From Episyrphus balteatus (lineage: Eukaryota > Arthropoda > Insecta > Diptera > Syrphidae), in contig NC_079137.1 of NCBI RefSeq assembly GCF_945859705.1, forward strand, positions 54,840,552 to 54,904,551: 64,000 nt of DNA, read 5' to 3'. The notes under the pieces were generated by a model. The model ran no database searches and was not told the origin of the DNA. It worked only from the letters and a program-made list of their open reading frames with translations. The position numbers and the translations under genes were made by a program. Shown piece after piece: positions 48,096-59,610 of this stretch (within the stretch, counting starts at the first letter, position 1; each line of letters begins with the position of its first letter).

Positions 48096-50830
48096 GTAAG
48101 TGAGCTACCCTACACCGTACACATAAATTTATGATCAATATAACCATACTCAGACAGAGTGAAGAGAGAAACAAACCTGCATAAAGTGCTTATATATGCC
48201 AAATGCATTTCCTCAGTTTTTCCGTTTCACATTATTATGCATAATGCCCGCATATACCTACTCATTGGATTTATCCTTGTTCCGCTTATATAACTATACA
48301 CACATTGTACTTGTACCCTCTCAATCATATATATGTACCGTATACATATCGTGAACTAATTATCCTCATCGTCGTCGGTTGTCCGTCGTTGTCCATGCGT
48401 TTATACTGTTTTGTTGTTATTGGGAAAAGGCTCCTCTTTCACTCGTATTCGATCTGCATAATTTACCATTTTGCTTCAATGAAAACAGCAGCAGCAGTGC
48501 ACATATCGGCTTTTGGTCAGTTATATCCTGTTGTTGGTAAGAGTGTATATGGTTGCTTAATATCCTTTTGGCTCTTAAAACAGTTTCCATCATAGTCAAA
48601 TTGAATTTCCCGTCGAATAAACATAATTACGCATCAGCATTTTCCAGAGAGGTATGTAGGTAAAAGGTATAACCAATGAAATCTGATATATCCTTCCTGT
48701 TTCTGTGTGATGGGGGTCCTGGGATGCTGCATTTGGAAAATTTCGGAAGCATACTTGATTGCTGCCAATATTCTTGGTTCTCGGTACACAAAAAAGAGTG
48801 GGGGTGTGTGTGTAAAGGGATAAATTGACAGAATTGTACCAACTCGCCTGCCAAAATGATAATAAGGATACTTATGTAACTCTCCTGTAAATTTGAAATT
48901 CACCTTTTTTCCGTTAAAGAAGCAAATTAGTTTAACACTCTTAAAAGTCCTACAAAACCTTCTGAAATGTAAAATTTATATACCCCATCTACTATATTTG
49001 GCCCCCCTTTCAATTTGAACCTGATTATGATTCAAAATGCAGCAAATAAGGACACGCATCCGTGCTGGCTCCTCTTCTAAAAGGTGGTTTGGTGTTATTC
49101 AATTTTAGACGGTCACTGGATAAATGGGAAATAACTTCCGTCTGCTCAGTTTAGTCGTTTGATCCAATCTCACCTCATATTTTTTTTTTATTTTTTGTTG
49201 GTTATTTGAGTGGGAAAATTGAAAAACTTTTGGTTGGCTGAGTTTTAAGGATAATTTTCCATATATAACAGAAGTTGACAAAATTCAATTTCCTTGACCA
49301 AAAAAGCAGTCAGGACCTCCAGAGTAAAAGTGAAAGTGCCAATGGACATTTGGATGGAAGAGAACCCATAAACAGGAAATTCATTCTTTGAACTACAAGT
49401 AACGGTAAACGTGGGAAAGCAAACTCCCAGAATAAGGACCTCACTTGAGGACTTTATTTTCAAATTAGGTTACTTTTCGAAGTTGTTTTCCTTTGATCTT
49501 GACTTATGATGTGCTTGTTGTTGAATTTGTTGTCGTGTTGTGTTGAGTCGAGTGGATAACACAGAGCCGACACGTGACACTAGTCCATGTCCTTAACTTA
49601 TACTTAACTTATGGGATGTGCTGCGGTTGACGAGACATGATGTCTTGAGTAAATAAACACACACGATTTGAACGTTTGTCACTATCATCATCATTGGCAT
49701 CTGAATCTGAAGAGGACCAATTTAAAGGTTTCATGTTTTTAAAATTTTATTTTTCAATGAAATGAAAATGAAAAAAAAAAAAAATGTCCTTTTTGTTGAA
49801 AAAACACATCATCACATTGCTCACTTGATAAACTCAAACATATGTATATCCTTGCAACGAGAAGTAAATAAATCGATTCGTTGATTGGGTTGTTATATAT
49901 TCTCACATCGTATCGCCCTCTCAAATTTTTGTTGTTATTTTGTTAATATTTGGACAATGCTTCACTCTTTTTTTTTTTTTTTTTGAATGGACGAGAGTGC
50001 AACAGGAAAAGTAAACTTTAACATGTCCTTTGTTCTATTATGAGGCTGTTTTGTTTTGTATAGCAGAACGCGCCTATATGCAACAACATCGTCAGTCAGT
50101 CAGTCCGAGTTAACATCCAGACAGGAGAGATATCCTTTATTTATAAGGTTTGTATTTAATCTTTGCTTTTTGTTTTGTTTTGTTTTGTTCGTCGTCGTTC
50201 AATAAATGACTACCTTTTGGTGAGTTTGTTTTATCGACCGACATTTTACGGACACATACAAATCAGTCCTTACACTCGACTCGAACGAAACGAACATTCT
50301 TTTTTATTTATCCTAGACCTGTCGACCAAATGAACCGAATAATACATCAAACACCCCTAAAATGGGGGGGGTGACAAATCCACAACAGTTGATTACTGAA
50401 AAGAATGCTATATATGTATTTTCTTACCGCCAAACCGAGAGACACGGTGATGACGATGGTGTCGCGTCCTTTTTTTTTCGTTTTTTTTTTTGGTTTGGTT
50501 TTGATTTTCATTGCGAATGAAGGAATGAAGAAATAACCAGGGATTTTGTGTTGTGTGTGTGTTTTATAAGAAAAAGAACCGCAAAGGACAATTATTATTA
50601 TTATTCCCGTATGGTGTTTCTGTTGTACGATGATGATGATGATGAAGATGACGATGACGTTGTTGTTTTTTGGATGAAAATAATAATAAAATATATATTT
50701 TATACGGTATACATGTGAATGTGTGATTTGCCTGTGCGCAGATGAGGGGGTGAATAACCGAAATATAAACCCTAAAGCAGTGTGACGATAATTGCTACCG
50801 CGGGTGGCTGATATGGCTTTCACAACTGAA
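48096..50830. other. Less AT-rich region downstream of the exon
   Basis: Mixed composition with simple repeats: GTCAGTCAGTCAGTC near 50091, GAT/GAC tracts near 50629 and ATT tracts. A 158-codon minus frame (50347-50823) is mostly simple-sequence translation (I, V, K runs) and is rejected. The region may hold intronic regulatory elements, inferred from composition. Confidence 0.35.
50629..50658. repeat. (GAT/GAC)n tract
   Basis: GATGATGATGATGATGAAG followed by ATGACGATGACG. This is a typical fly trinucleotide tract. Confidence 0.8.
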
Positions 50831-51316
50831 GTATTATTTTAGATATATGGCACGAATTTATTTTCTGCTTATGGATTTATAATTTGAAAATTATTATTTT
50901 TTTTTTTTTTTTTGTTCTAGGAATCTACCTTCAAATGATTGAGAGTTATAAAAAGTTTTCAATTTTGTGTGTGTGTTTTATTTTTTATTTGTTGTGTGGA
51001 CGTGATTATAGACTAATGAATTCCAGTGGTTTTCATACGTGTCTAGTTGCTTAATTATTTGAATGAGTTAATGATTTATTATTATTATTTTGATGTGTTT
51101 TGTGCCATTAGTCATATTTATTGATTTAAAAGTTGAATTGAATTGGCAAATGTGATGAAGATTGTACTTTCTAATATTTTGTCGATTAAATGGGTATTTC
51201 TTTTAACTGACGGATGCATTTGTTTCAATAGTATATTGAATAAATTGAAGAATTACATTAAGTCTATTAGAGCTATTTTGACCAAAATGCAAAATAATGT
51301 ATTTTTTTCTCTGTAA
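50831..51316. other. AT-rich DNA
   Basis: Nothing is recognised. Confidence 0.45.
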
Positions 51317-51341
51317 GGTTCGGAGATCAGCTCTTTCGTTT
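51317..51341 (+). repeat. Dispersed 25-bp motif, copy 6 (most diverged)
   Basis: GGTTCGGAGA followed by TCAGCTCTTTCGTTT. It shares the CAGCTCTTT core and the C/T change of copy 5. Confidence 0.75.
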
Positions 51342-52220
51342 TTGATTAAATTTTTTTTTCGAATAGGCTTGTATAAATACAGGAGATTGGGAAATGGAAT
51401 TTTTTTAGAAAATTTATTAAAATAGTTATATTAGAGAGTAAAAATTGCCTTGAAACTTTTTTCAAGAGCCAAATACGATCTTTAGGATATTATGTTTTGT
51501 TTAGGCATCCACTTTTATTATATTCATTTTAGTGTATTTGCGCAGGTATTGGAACTCATTGGATTTAAACTTTCAATCAAAGTAGGAAAAATGTGTTTCA
51601 ATGCACATGAATATAAAAACTTTGTATATTTTGACTCATGATTATATTAAAAGATTCATAAGCAGGCAATTTACTTGAATTGAGACAATGATGGTTACCA
51701 AGGAGGACCTCAAAACTTTAAGACCTTAAAAAAAATTTATAAAATATTTGTCCAATTTGTAGAAAGTTGTTTATTTTACTTAATGAAAGATATGTATTAA
51801 GACTTCGACGTCAAAGGGACCATAATTCTATCTTTGCTTTTTCTTAGGGATCTGTCAGTGGGGTTTGTCGATCTGAGAGCAAAAATGTTTTTTAGTAGGC
51901 AATACAATACTAAAACAAAAAAAATTTTATGAAATGATAATAATTTTGAAGAGGAGATCGTTTTCCAATAATAAATTTTTTAAAAAGATATAAATTGTAT
52001 AATACAAAATAATACAAAACCATACAGGTCATAATTTTCCAAATAATAATAGGTATTATAAATCAGATTTCCCATTTTTATATGTTGTGTTTGATACTAT
52101 GATTAAACTAGATTTGCAATCCATTTTTAATAAAACTTTTGCAAGCATATTGTTACTTGAAAGCATAATTATTCTTTAAGCTAAGAATGCAAATAATTTT
52201 ATTAACTAAAATTAAAATAA
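51342..52220. other. AT-rich DNA
   Basis: No gene or bounded repeat is seen. Confidence 0.45.
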
Positions 52221-52245
52221 AGTTCGATGCTCAGCTCTTTTGTTT
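52221..52245 (+). repeat. Dispersed 25-bp motif, copy 7
   Basis: AGTTCGATG followed by CTCAGCTCTTTTGTTT, preceded by ATAA. Confidence 0.85.
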
Positions 52246-53058
52246 TTTATAAAATGCATATATTAATGTATTTTCAAGTTTCAATTAATGGATATTAACG
52301 TTAAAGTACGTCTAAATGCAAGTAATATTAGTGTCAACCAGTTGATATAATACATAAAATTTCTTTTCAATTTTTAGCAATAAAATATATTTAAAAAAAT
52401 ATTTTTTCTTGAAACAAAGAGTTGAATTTTTTTTTATTCAAAACAAAATATTATTTTACAGCAATATTTTCCAGAAAAAAAAATGAAAAAAAAGTGAAAA
52501 TAAAATTGATACGGACAAATATTATTTTATTTAACAAATATTTTTTGAAAAAATAAAATTAATTTTTAAATTAAACAATTTTCAATATTTTTTCCACAAT
52601 TTTTTTTTTTAATATAAGAAAATAAACGGCAGTTTTTAGCGCTTCATATTATTTTGAAGTTTGTTTAAATTACTTTAAAAAAAAATTAATTTATGTTTAA
52701 TTTAGTTTTTATACAATAATTATTTTATCTATAAAAAGAAAGAATCTAAGCTCGTTGCGTTAGCATTCATATAACAAAAGTATCAAACGTATTTTTAACT
52801 TTACCTAAAATTTTATTTATAAAATAGAACAGATGGGAAATTTATATTATTTATAAATTTATATTTTATATTATTCCTAAAAATTCTCAATTTCACGTTT
52901 AGTTCAAGGTTGTATTTATTTCGTACATTTATAAAATTCTCTTATGTAATTTTGTCTCTTTTTTTTAAAATAAATGACATCATCATTTAACCTTAATATT
53001 TTAATTTGCCTTTAGACAAGGTAACTAAAATGAACGAGTTCTATGTGTTTCACTTTAA
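52246..53058. other. AT-rich low-complexity DNA
   Basis: Nothing is recognised. Confidence 0.45.
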
Positions 53059-53472
53059 ACGACTCAAAAGCTGGCAACGTTAACAACTTTAAAAATAAAA
53101 TTAATAAAATTGTATAGTTATAAAAAAAAAATTGATGTAGACAATTTGAGAAATTTTTTAATAACATTGATTAAAGTGTTCCACCATATGCTGCTTATAA
53201 TATACTTAATGCTTTTATATGCATATAAGCGAATAACTCGCAGAAAATACTCCATCGATATCCTAAAAAAAAACTTCATACACATGAAACTTTATCTTGA
53301 TGGATTGCCAAAAATAGGACAAGAAAATTTGTTCTTGAAATTCTGTAAATATCCTTTCATAAATGCTTTTTGGATGATGGTTCGCTTCATACCTGCCATC
53401 ATAATATGCCTACAATTTTGTTCATCGTTTTACTTTTTTTTTTGTTATTTTTGTTTTAAAGCAAATGAATGA
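53059..53472 (+). CDS. Hydrophobic open frame, possibly a chemoreceptor remnant
   Basis: The frame is open from 53059 to a stop at 53472 but has no ATG near its start; the listed start would be TTG at 53110. It encodes two hydrophobic stretches: around residues 15-43 (FLITLIKVFHHMLLIIYLML) and near the end (MMVRFIPAIIICLQFCSSF). Between them lies a charged loop with ILKKNFIHMKLYLDGLPKIG. Alternating membrane segments with a K-rich loop recall insect gustatory receptors (7tm_7). I cannot identify a conserved motif, and the usual C-terminal TYhhhhhQF is absent. It could be a receptor fragment, an exon of an unseen gene, or chance. Confidence 0.25.
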   Translation, partial: TTQKLATLTTLKIKLIKLYSYKKKIDVDNLRNFLITLIKVFHHMLLIIYLMLLYAYKRITRRKYSIDILKKNFIHMKLYLDGLPKIGQENLFLKFCKYPFINAFWMMVRFIPAIIICLQFCSSFYFFFCYFCFKANE

Positions 53473-54641
53473 TGCATATTGAGAAATTGGTCCACATCAA
53501 GATGATCGACGGTCATCTCCGCCGCGACCAAGCAGATGCTTTTTCGCGAAAGACCCTCTGGAGGAGCTCTCTATACTTAATATGCAAAACCACACTATAC
53601 GTGCTTTACATTCTAAAAAAAAAACAACAATAACTACACGTATGTCCGGAGTCAGCAAAATGACTTGAATCTCTTAATGTAAAATATGTTTAATATATCA
53701 CCCCGACGTAGATGACGATGACGACGACCAAAGCAGACGACTACAAACAAAAACAACAACTGCAAAGACGACGAAGAGATGAGGAAACGATGAAGCCTAA
53801 ACTGGATGGTTATTATCATGGGCGGCCAATGCGGCTATTACTCAAAAAAACTTGAGCTAAAGTGCATGCGATCGGCTTGAGATTTACTTCTATACACTCG
53901 TAGCTATATGAGTTCAAAAATTCATAAAAATTCCGCAACTCTGCTGCAGACTAATATCGCATAAAGACGCATCACGAAAGGCTTTAACTTATTTTTTTTT
54001 TTATTTTAAATAAGTTCATGATGATTACTATAATTATCATGACAAATTTGATAGGTCGTACTTTAAACTCTGTCTGCACTTTGCGTTACGAAGTTGTGTC
54101 ATGTGGTCGTCGTCGGTCGTCCTCTTCGGTCTTAGGAGGCCAAAACGGTCAGCACAGGTCGACTACCGCCCCGACACCAAAAAAAAGCCAAAGAAACCAG
54201 AAGTTTTGCTCCCAAATATGGGACAACTAACTTCAAGCTCCTCTTTATGTGGTATGGTTCCATTTAAGTTGAGGGAGTTGTTAATTCTCAACTTGCAGTT
54301 TGAGTTTGTTTCTTCATCCCCCGAGGGTAAAAAATGTTGAACCCACATTGGGAGGAAGACTTGAAGAATATAATGCTGCACTTGTGTCTTTTTACTTTAC
54401 GGTACTTCTATACTACCTTGGTATAACTACTTGTATGGCATGAGGAAGCATTCGTATATCTTTTGTTGGAAGATGGAAAAAGTTCCTTGTTTTTGTGTCC
54501 GTTTGATGTCCACATCTCTACGACTTTGGTTCGAATTGCATTTTGGACTTCTCTAGCGACGCATGGAGCTCAAATGCATTAAAATGAAATGATGGTGCAC
54601 CTTTGATAAAATTGCGTAAAAACGGTGTCGGATTATGCAAG
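53473..54641. other. GC-richer unique block
   Basis: It contains GAC/GAT tracts (about 53706-53790) and several overlapping frames (54018-54381) in different phases and strands, none with a domain. It is a candidate intronic regulatory or conserved non-coding segment. Confidence 0.35.
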
Positions 54642-54643
54642 TA

Positions 54644-54832
54644 CACTGAAAAAACTCACAGATAAGAGTAATATGAAAAAATAACTTGGAAAAATCCTAA
54701 TTTATCCTAATGACTCTTACTAAGAGTTACATTTTGTCAGTTTTTCATTCTTGATAAAGTTTTAAAAAACGTATGTTTCATGGCATCTTCATCAACTAAT
54801 TTTTTTTTGTAATGAGAAAATTATTTTCAGTG
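54644..54832. mobile_element. 189-bp MITE with CACTGAAAA ends and TA duplication
   Basis: CACTGAAAAAA at the left and TTATTTTCAGTG at the right are inverted ends, each abutting TA (54642-54643, 54833-54834). The inner sequence has a second inverted pair, TAAGAGTAA/TTACTAAGAG-like, around 54664 and 54716. It is non-coding. TA target and short TIR suggest a mariner-type MITE. Confidence 0.65.
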
Positions 54833-54834
54833 TA

Positions 54835-55544
54835 TTTTTTTTTTTAGTTTTTAATGCCTCTGGTCAAAAGTGTCCAAAGAGCGCAACTCTATAGTGCGTA
54901 GGCGTTACCACAAGATTTCGTTAACCCAGCTGTAGGTATGTTAATGTATTTTTCTTTTTAATGAGAACTGGCAGTTTGTCAATGTTTTTTGTGTTTTTTT
55001 TTTTTTGTCTATGAGCAACTTCGTGGTATAATTAGTAAAGAGTTTTTGCAATTTTTTTCGGAGGCGTTACCCAAGTTTCTGGTGCATGCCTTCTGAAAGT
55101 GCGTAATGTTAATGCAATTCATTGCATTGCATGGAAATTGCGTGAAACTTTTAATGGTTTAAGTAATTTATTATTCAAAGAACAAAAATACAGTTTGCTT
55201 TGAGAATTATACACTGCAATCAAATACCTAAAGTAAATTTCAAAATCTTTGCAGCAGTAAAAAAATTTCTTCGAAAAAAAACTATTTTTCAAAAAAATAA
55301 TTTTATAATTTATCAATCTTCGAATTTATTCTGAACTTTTAAAAATCAAAAAATTCTTTTCGTTGAAAATAGGCTACTTTTTCTCCAAATAATTTTTTTC
55401 CAAAAATAATATTTTGCTATACAAATAATTAAAAAAAAAAAACATAAAAATGAAAGTTTTAACCAAGTTTTGTTAAAATTAAACTATTGTTGTGAAAGAC
55501 AAAAATAAAAAAAACCCAAAAATTTATATTTTTGCATTTTCTCA
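54835..55544. other. AT-rich DNA
   Basis: A slightly GC-richer start (to about 55100) is followed by low-complexity sequence. No gene is found. Confidence 0.45.
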
Positions 55545-56720
55545 CACGGTTAAAAATTCTGGAGTATTTTTTAATACTTTTTGGGTTACATATAGGTCTA
55601 CACAAGAAATGTATTAAAATTTAATACAAGACAAATATTAAAATTTTTTAGTTAATAAAAAATGTATTAAAATGTAATATAGTTGTATTAAAAAATAATA
55701 GAGTTTATATTAGAATTTAATACCAAAATGTATTAAATTTCAATTATTGCATATTAAAATTTAATCTTTTCATATTAATTTCTAATAAGAATTTTATTAA
55801 AAGATAATACAAAAATATTTCAATTCAATACCAAATGTATTTAAAGTTAATAATATGTATTCTTTTCCTAAATTTATTACTGAAAATAAATATTAATCAT
55901 AAATAACATAATAATGGTGATACTATTGTCAAACACAAAACTGTGGCATGTAAAATCTTATTGCCGATCAAAATTCATCTGAAATGTATGTATTTTGCTT
56001 CGAAAAAACACAAAGCGCTTTCAAATTAGTACAAATTGACAAATATTAATTAATTTTTGTTTAGAAAAAGTACCTCAAACAATGGATTTTTTTTTTTTTT
56101 TTTTCCAAACTGACATTGGTCGCCAAATTATCAAAACATGACATGACCAATGTCAGTTACCGTAAATCTTATTTCTTTTATTTATATTTGTTTACAATTA
56201 TTCACCATTTTCCGCCAAGAAACACAAGGAAATTTGTTATTTTTTAATTTATAATTTTTTCAAATGACATTTTATAAATTAAAACAAAAACAAATTTCCT
56301 GTTTACTGCGATTGAAATATAAAAATTAAATTCCGATTTGACAGATTGGTGCCCATTTTTGACAAACAAATTTTGACAACGTTCGGAATATTTTACCTTA
56401 TTATGTGTACTGTGGCTGCTGACGTTTGATTAAAATTTAATATTCTCGTATTACAATTTAATACTTTTTATATTAGTATTTAATAAATTTGTATTATATT
56501 TTAATACAATTATATTAAAATGTAATACAGCGGTATTAAAATTCAATAAAAGATTAGAATTTAACCCACGGAGATTATTTTTTAATAATTTTTGTATTAC
56601 AAGTAGTGAACTTAATACTTAAATATTGAAATTTAATACAAAAAAGATTAAAAATAATTTTAATATTTTGGGGGTATTAAAATGTATTATTTTTTGTAAT
56701 GAAAATTGCTTTAATACAAG
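55545..56720. repeat. Two arrays of palindromic TATTAAAATTTAATA repeats around a unique core
   Basis: From about 55560 to 55860 and from 56430 to 56720, variants of GTATTAAAATTTAATAC recur every 20-30 bp, at least eight times in each array. Each unit is itself a palindrome. Between the arrays lies about 570 bp of different sequence with a perfect 14-bp hairpin. The layout, subrepeat arrays flanking a core, is typical of foldback elements, but I found no clear terminal repeat or TSD. It codes for nothing. Confidence 0.65.
56108..56158. repeat. Perfect 14-bp inverted repeat
   Basis: AACTGACATTGGTC (56108-56121) and GACCAATGTCAGTT (56145-56158), with a 23-nt loop, in the core between the palindrome arrays. 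Confidence 0.9.
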
Positions 56721-57628
56721 AGCTGTTTTCCAAGACTAATACATAACTTGTTATCACTTTCCGAAAGGATCAAATTCCCACACAAAATTGTCATATTTTT
56801 TTTTGTGCTTGCATAAAACCCCGGTTTATAAAACCATTTTAATATAATTACCTTCCAAACAGGTCCTTAAAAAAAAATGTTTCTATAACATTCTTCTATA
56901 ACAATTTTTAACTCATTTTAAATCGATTAACAACTTGTAGCATCATACACTAAAGGAATCCACCTGAAAATCGGTTAACACTAAATCAAATCATTGACCT
57001 GTATCAGAAGGTAATCAATCAGAAAATTTAAATTACATAAACACCAAGTCAATATATCACATCGATGATGATGATACACCCTGTAATTACATTTCTGGTT
57101 CATATAATAGATGGTAGACATCACTATACTATGCATAGAATCGAGGAAGAGACCTAACACACCTTTTGGCATTTATATAGGCTTTCAATCTAACAACTTA
57201 TACCGCATCAGACTGTTATACATGTCGATATGATATACTGATGACTTGCATCCAATATCCTCCAAACAGCATAAAATTACTCACAGAAAATTAAACCGGG
57301 ATCAGTGAATATGGTTGTGGATATATTAGGTTATATAGAGACGATGTGACGCGGTTGATGGAATATGTTAGAAAAATATAATTCATTGCCGTGAAGACTA
57401 TACGAAGATGTGAGAGATTCACTTTGATAGATGCATGGTCGAGCACATGACAGAATAATGAGACCTTAATTGGATTTTGTCGATGATTGTGTGGCACGAA
57501 TTAAAGGATTTTTGCATCAAAGAAGCTTTTCTTTTTGGTTCCAAGAAGAATGTGAGGATCTTTTTATTCTCAAGAATTCCATGGGGATTAGCTAAAAAAC
57601 TGTTTAAAATTGATAAATTGTATACTTG
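56721..57628. other. Unassigned, partly less AT-rich DNA
   Basis: From about 56940 to 57600 homopolymers are few and short frames overlap on the minus strand (56981-57172, 57291-57497, 57419-57766) without domains. No gene is called. Confidence 0.35.
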
Positions 57629-57783
57629 CACAGAGAAAAAGTAACTGAATGGGATAACTTTACTTCTGGTATATTTAACTTTATATCTGGTAAATTTAAC
57701 TATATTTAATATGGTTAAATTTACCAGATATGAAGTTAAATATACCAGAAGTAAAGTTATCCCCACGTTATTTTCACTCTGTG
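57629..57783. mobile_element. 155-bp near-perfect hairpin MITE
   Basis: The core arms start GGATAACTTTACTTCTGG and end with its exact complement CCAGAAGTAAAGTTATCC. They pair over about 49 bp with about one mismatch around a 13-nt loop (57700-57712). Outside them, CACAGAGAAAAAGTAAC pairs imperfectly with CGTTATTTTCACTCTGTG. Almost the whole element is one stem. I found no TSD, so the transposon origin is inferred from structure. It folds like a small-RNA precursor. Confidence 0.75.
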
Positions 57784-58259
57784 TACCGTCTTTTTTTAAC
57801 GAAAATGGAATTCCAAGAAATTATTAAAAGTTACAGAAAGTGTCAGAGAATAAATCGAGGAAAAAAATTAACAGAAAAATAGTCCCCGTGACGATTGCCA
57901 AAAAATTCACAAATTTAAAAAAATATTTTATCTTTCTTGGTCCAGAAGAAAAAATTGTTCTTCACTCAACAAAGTATTTGAAATTTAAGCATTCTCTGCA
58001 CTCTTTAAACCCTTAAAAAAGGAGACTTCTCAATATTGTTACAATTTCAAATTAAAGCTAATACCGACCAGCTTTTAAAGAATCCAGTGAAACAAAGAGA
58101 ATTTGCCTAAGGCGACTATTTTTTTTTTCAGAATTTCGGTATAGAATTTGACTAACATCAATTCTCGTGATATTCCAAGCCAATTATATCAAATGGAAAC
58201 CAAAACAAAAAACACAAATACAAAAGAAAAAAAATATGTAAATCAATAATTTGCTCGTC
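57784..58259. other. AT-rich DNA
   Basis: Nothing is recognised. Confidence 0.45.
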
Positions 58260-58830
58260 TGATTTCATGTACCATATTCCCATAAACGCAATTGGGGGTG
58301 ACGCAGTGCGAAACCGAAAAAGTCTTCAAATATAAATCCTTGGCTCACGTTTTAAAGAACATACCAATACCCAAGTTCATATACACAAACCAGCAGAGGT
58401 TAAGGGCGGAGAAGGCGGACAACTCAGTTGCTTCCTCTAATTGTAGATGCATGCCATACCATTAAGCCATTACCAGTCTTCGGCAGAGAAGCGAGTCATC
58501 CCAGACTATGCAGACTGCCGCCTACCCCGAATCTGACTTTGACTCTGGAATTGCACTCCTTGTGTACCTACTTGTAACCAGCTCTTAATGTCAGCTCATC
58601 ACAGTGAGGATCGAGGATTCAATGCATGATGCGGCCTGGCCTCTCTCTTGAATATCGTTTTGCGCACGCAAGCTCGTGCTGGTTTCAGGCGAGAAAATAA
58701 TGCCGCTTCACTCCATTTCAATCGGAGTTACAGTCAATAGGGAATTATACATCTCAGAATCCAGGATACATATACCCATTGGCAACCGCGGGCGGCATCA
58801 GGCTTACTTTACATTGAATTTGTCTGCTCT
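58260..58830. other. GC-richest unique block of the right third
   Basis: About 570 bp of high-complexity sequence without long frames, containing GGGCGGAGAAGGCGG, two GCCAT strings (58441-58480) and CGCACGCAAGC. The absence of coding frames with this composition suggests a conserved non-coding or regulatory element. This is inference from composition. Confidence 0.35.
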
Positions 58831-59610
58831 GTGTTGATATTGTTTTCATTGTGAATTGAATATGTTTTTTGTTGGTTGGTAGGTACTGACTGGTGAATAG
58901 TGTTTTATCACTTTTCAGGCGGCTGATGCAAATAATATACTCGAATCACGTATTATCTGGAATTTAACAAATTAATATTATTTTAACAGCGGCTTTCTTT
59001 ATGAGTAGGTACAGGTACATAATACTTTTTTCACATTTAGATAGTGTAAGTGTGTGTGGGGTATGTCTACCTATAAAACAAGAAAGGATTCTAAAAAAAT
59101 GTACCGCTAAATTATTGCAAAAACATAGGAATAAATGAAATTTCAGATTTGAAGTTCTGAACCTACTTTCTGCTTTCATTTGTACCCACAAAAATGTTTG
59201 TTCCGGTCATTCAGTTACATTTTGATCAAAAGCTTAGATCAAAGTAGTAAAAAGTAATACACAATAAAAATAGGTAAATCGCAATAAAAAAGTATAAATA
59301 TCAGGACACATACCTGATAATGGAGATTAAGAATTTCAAGGTTGGAATTATTTGTTTGAAGACAACAATTTCCTGCTCATATTTTTGGTATCATTTATTT
59401 TCTTATCATTTATCGGTTCTCAAATTTAAAACCAAAAATTCAAAAATAGACGAATCTCGAAATTCTGAGACTGTATAGTATAGAGATCTAAAAATACCAT
59501 TATCTCAATGATGCATTATTTTATTAAAGAAGTAGGTCTTTCGTTATCAAACATGGATTTATTTCGTTGTTTGAAGACCAATTTTTATTAAAAAAGAGGT
59601 TGTCTGTAAG
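58831..59610. other. AT-rich DNA
   Basis: No gene or bounded repeat is seen. Confidence 0.45.

Noticed and set aside
50347..50823. 158-codon minus frame
   Set aside because: Mostly translation of ATT, GAT and A/T tracts (I-rich and K-rich runs). No domain.
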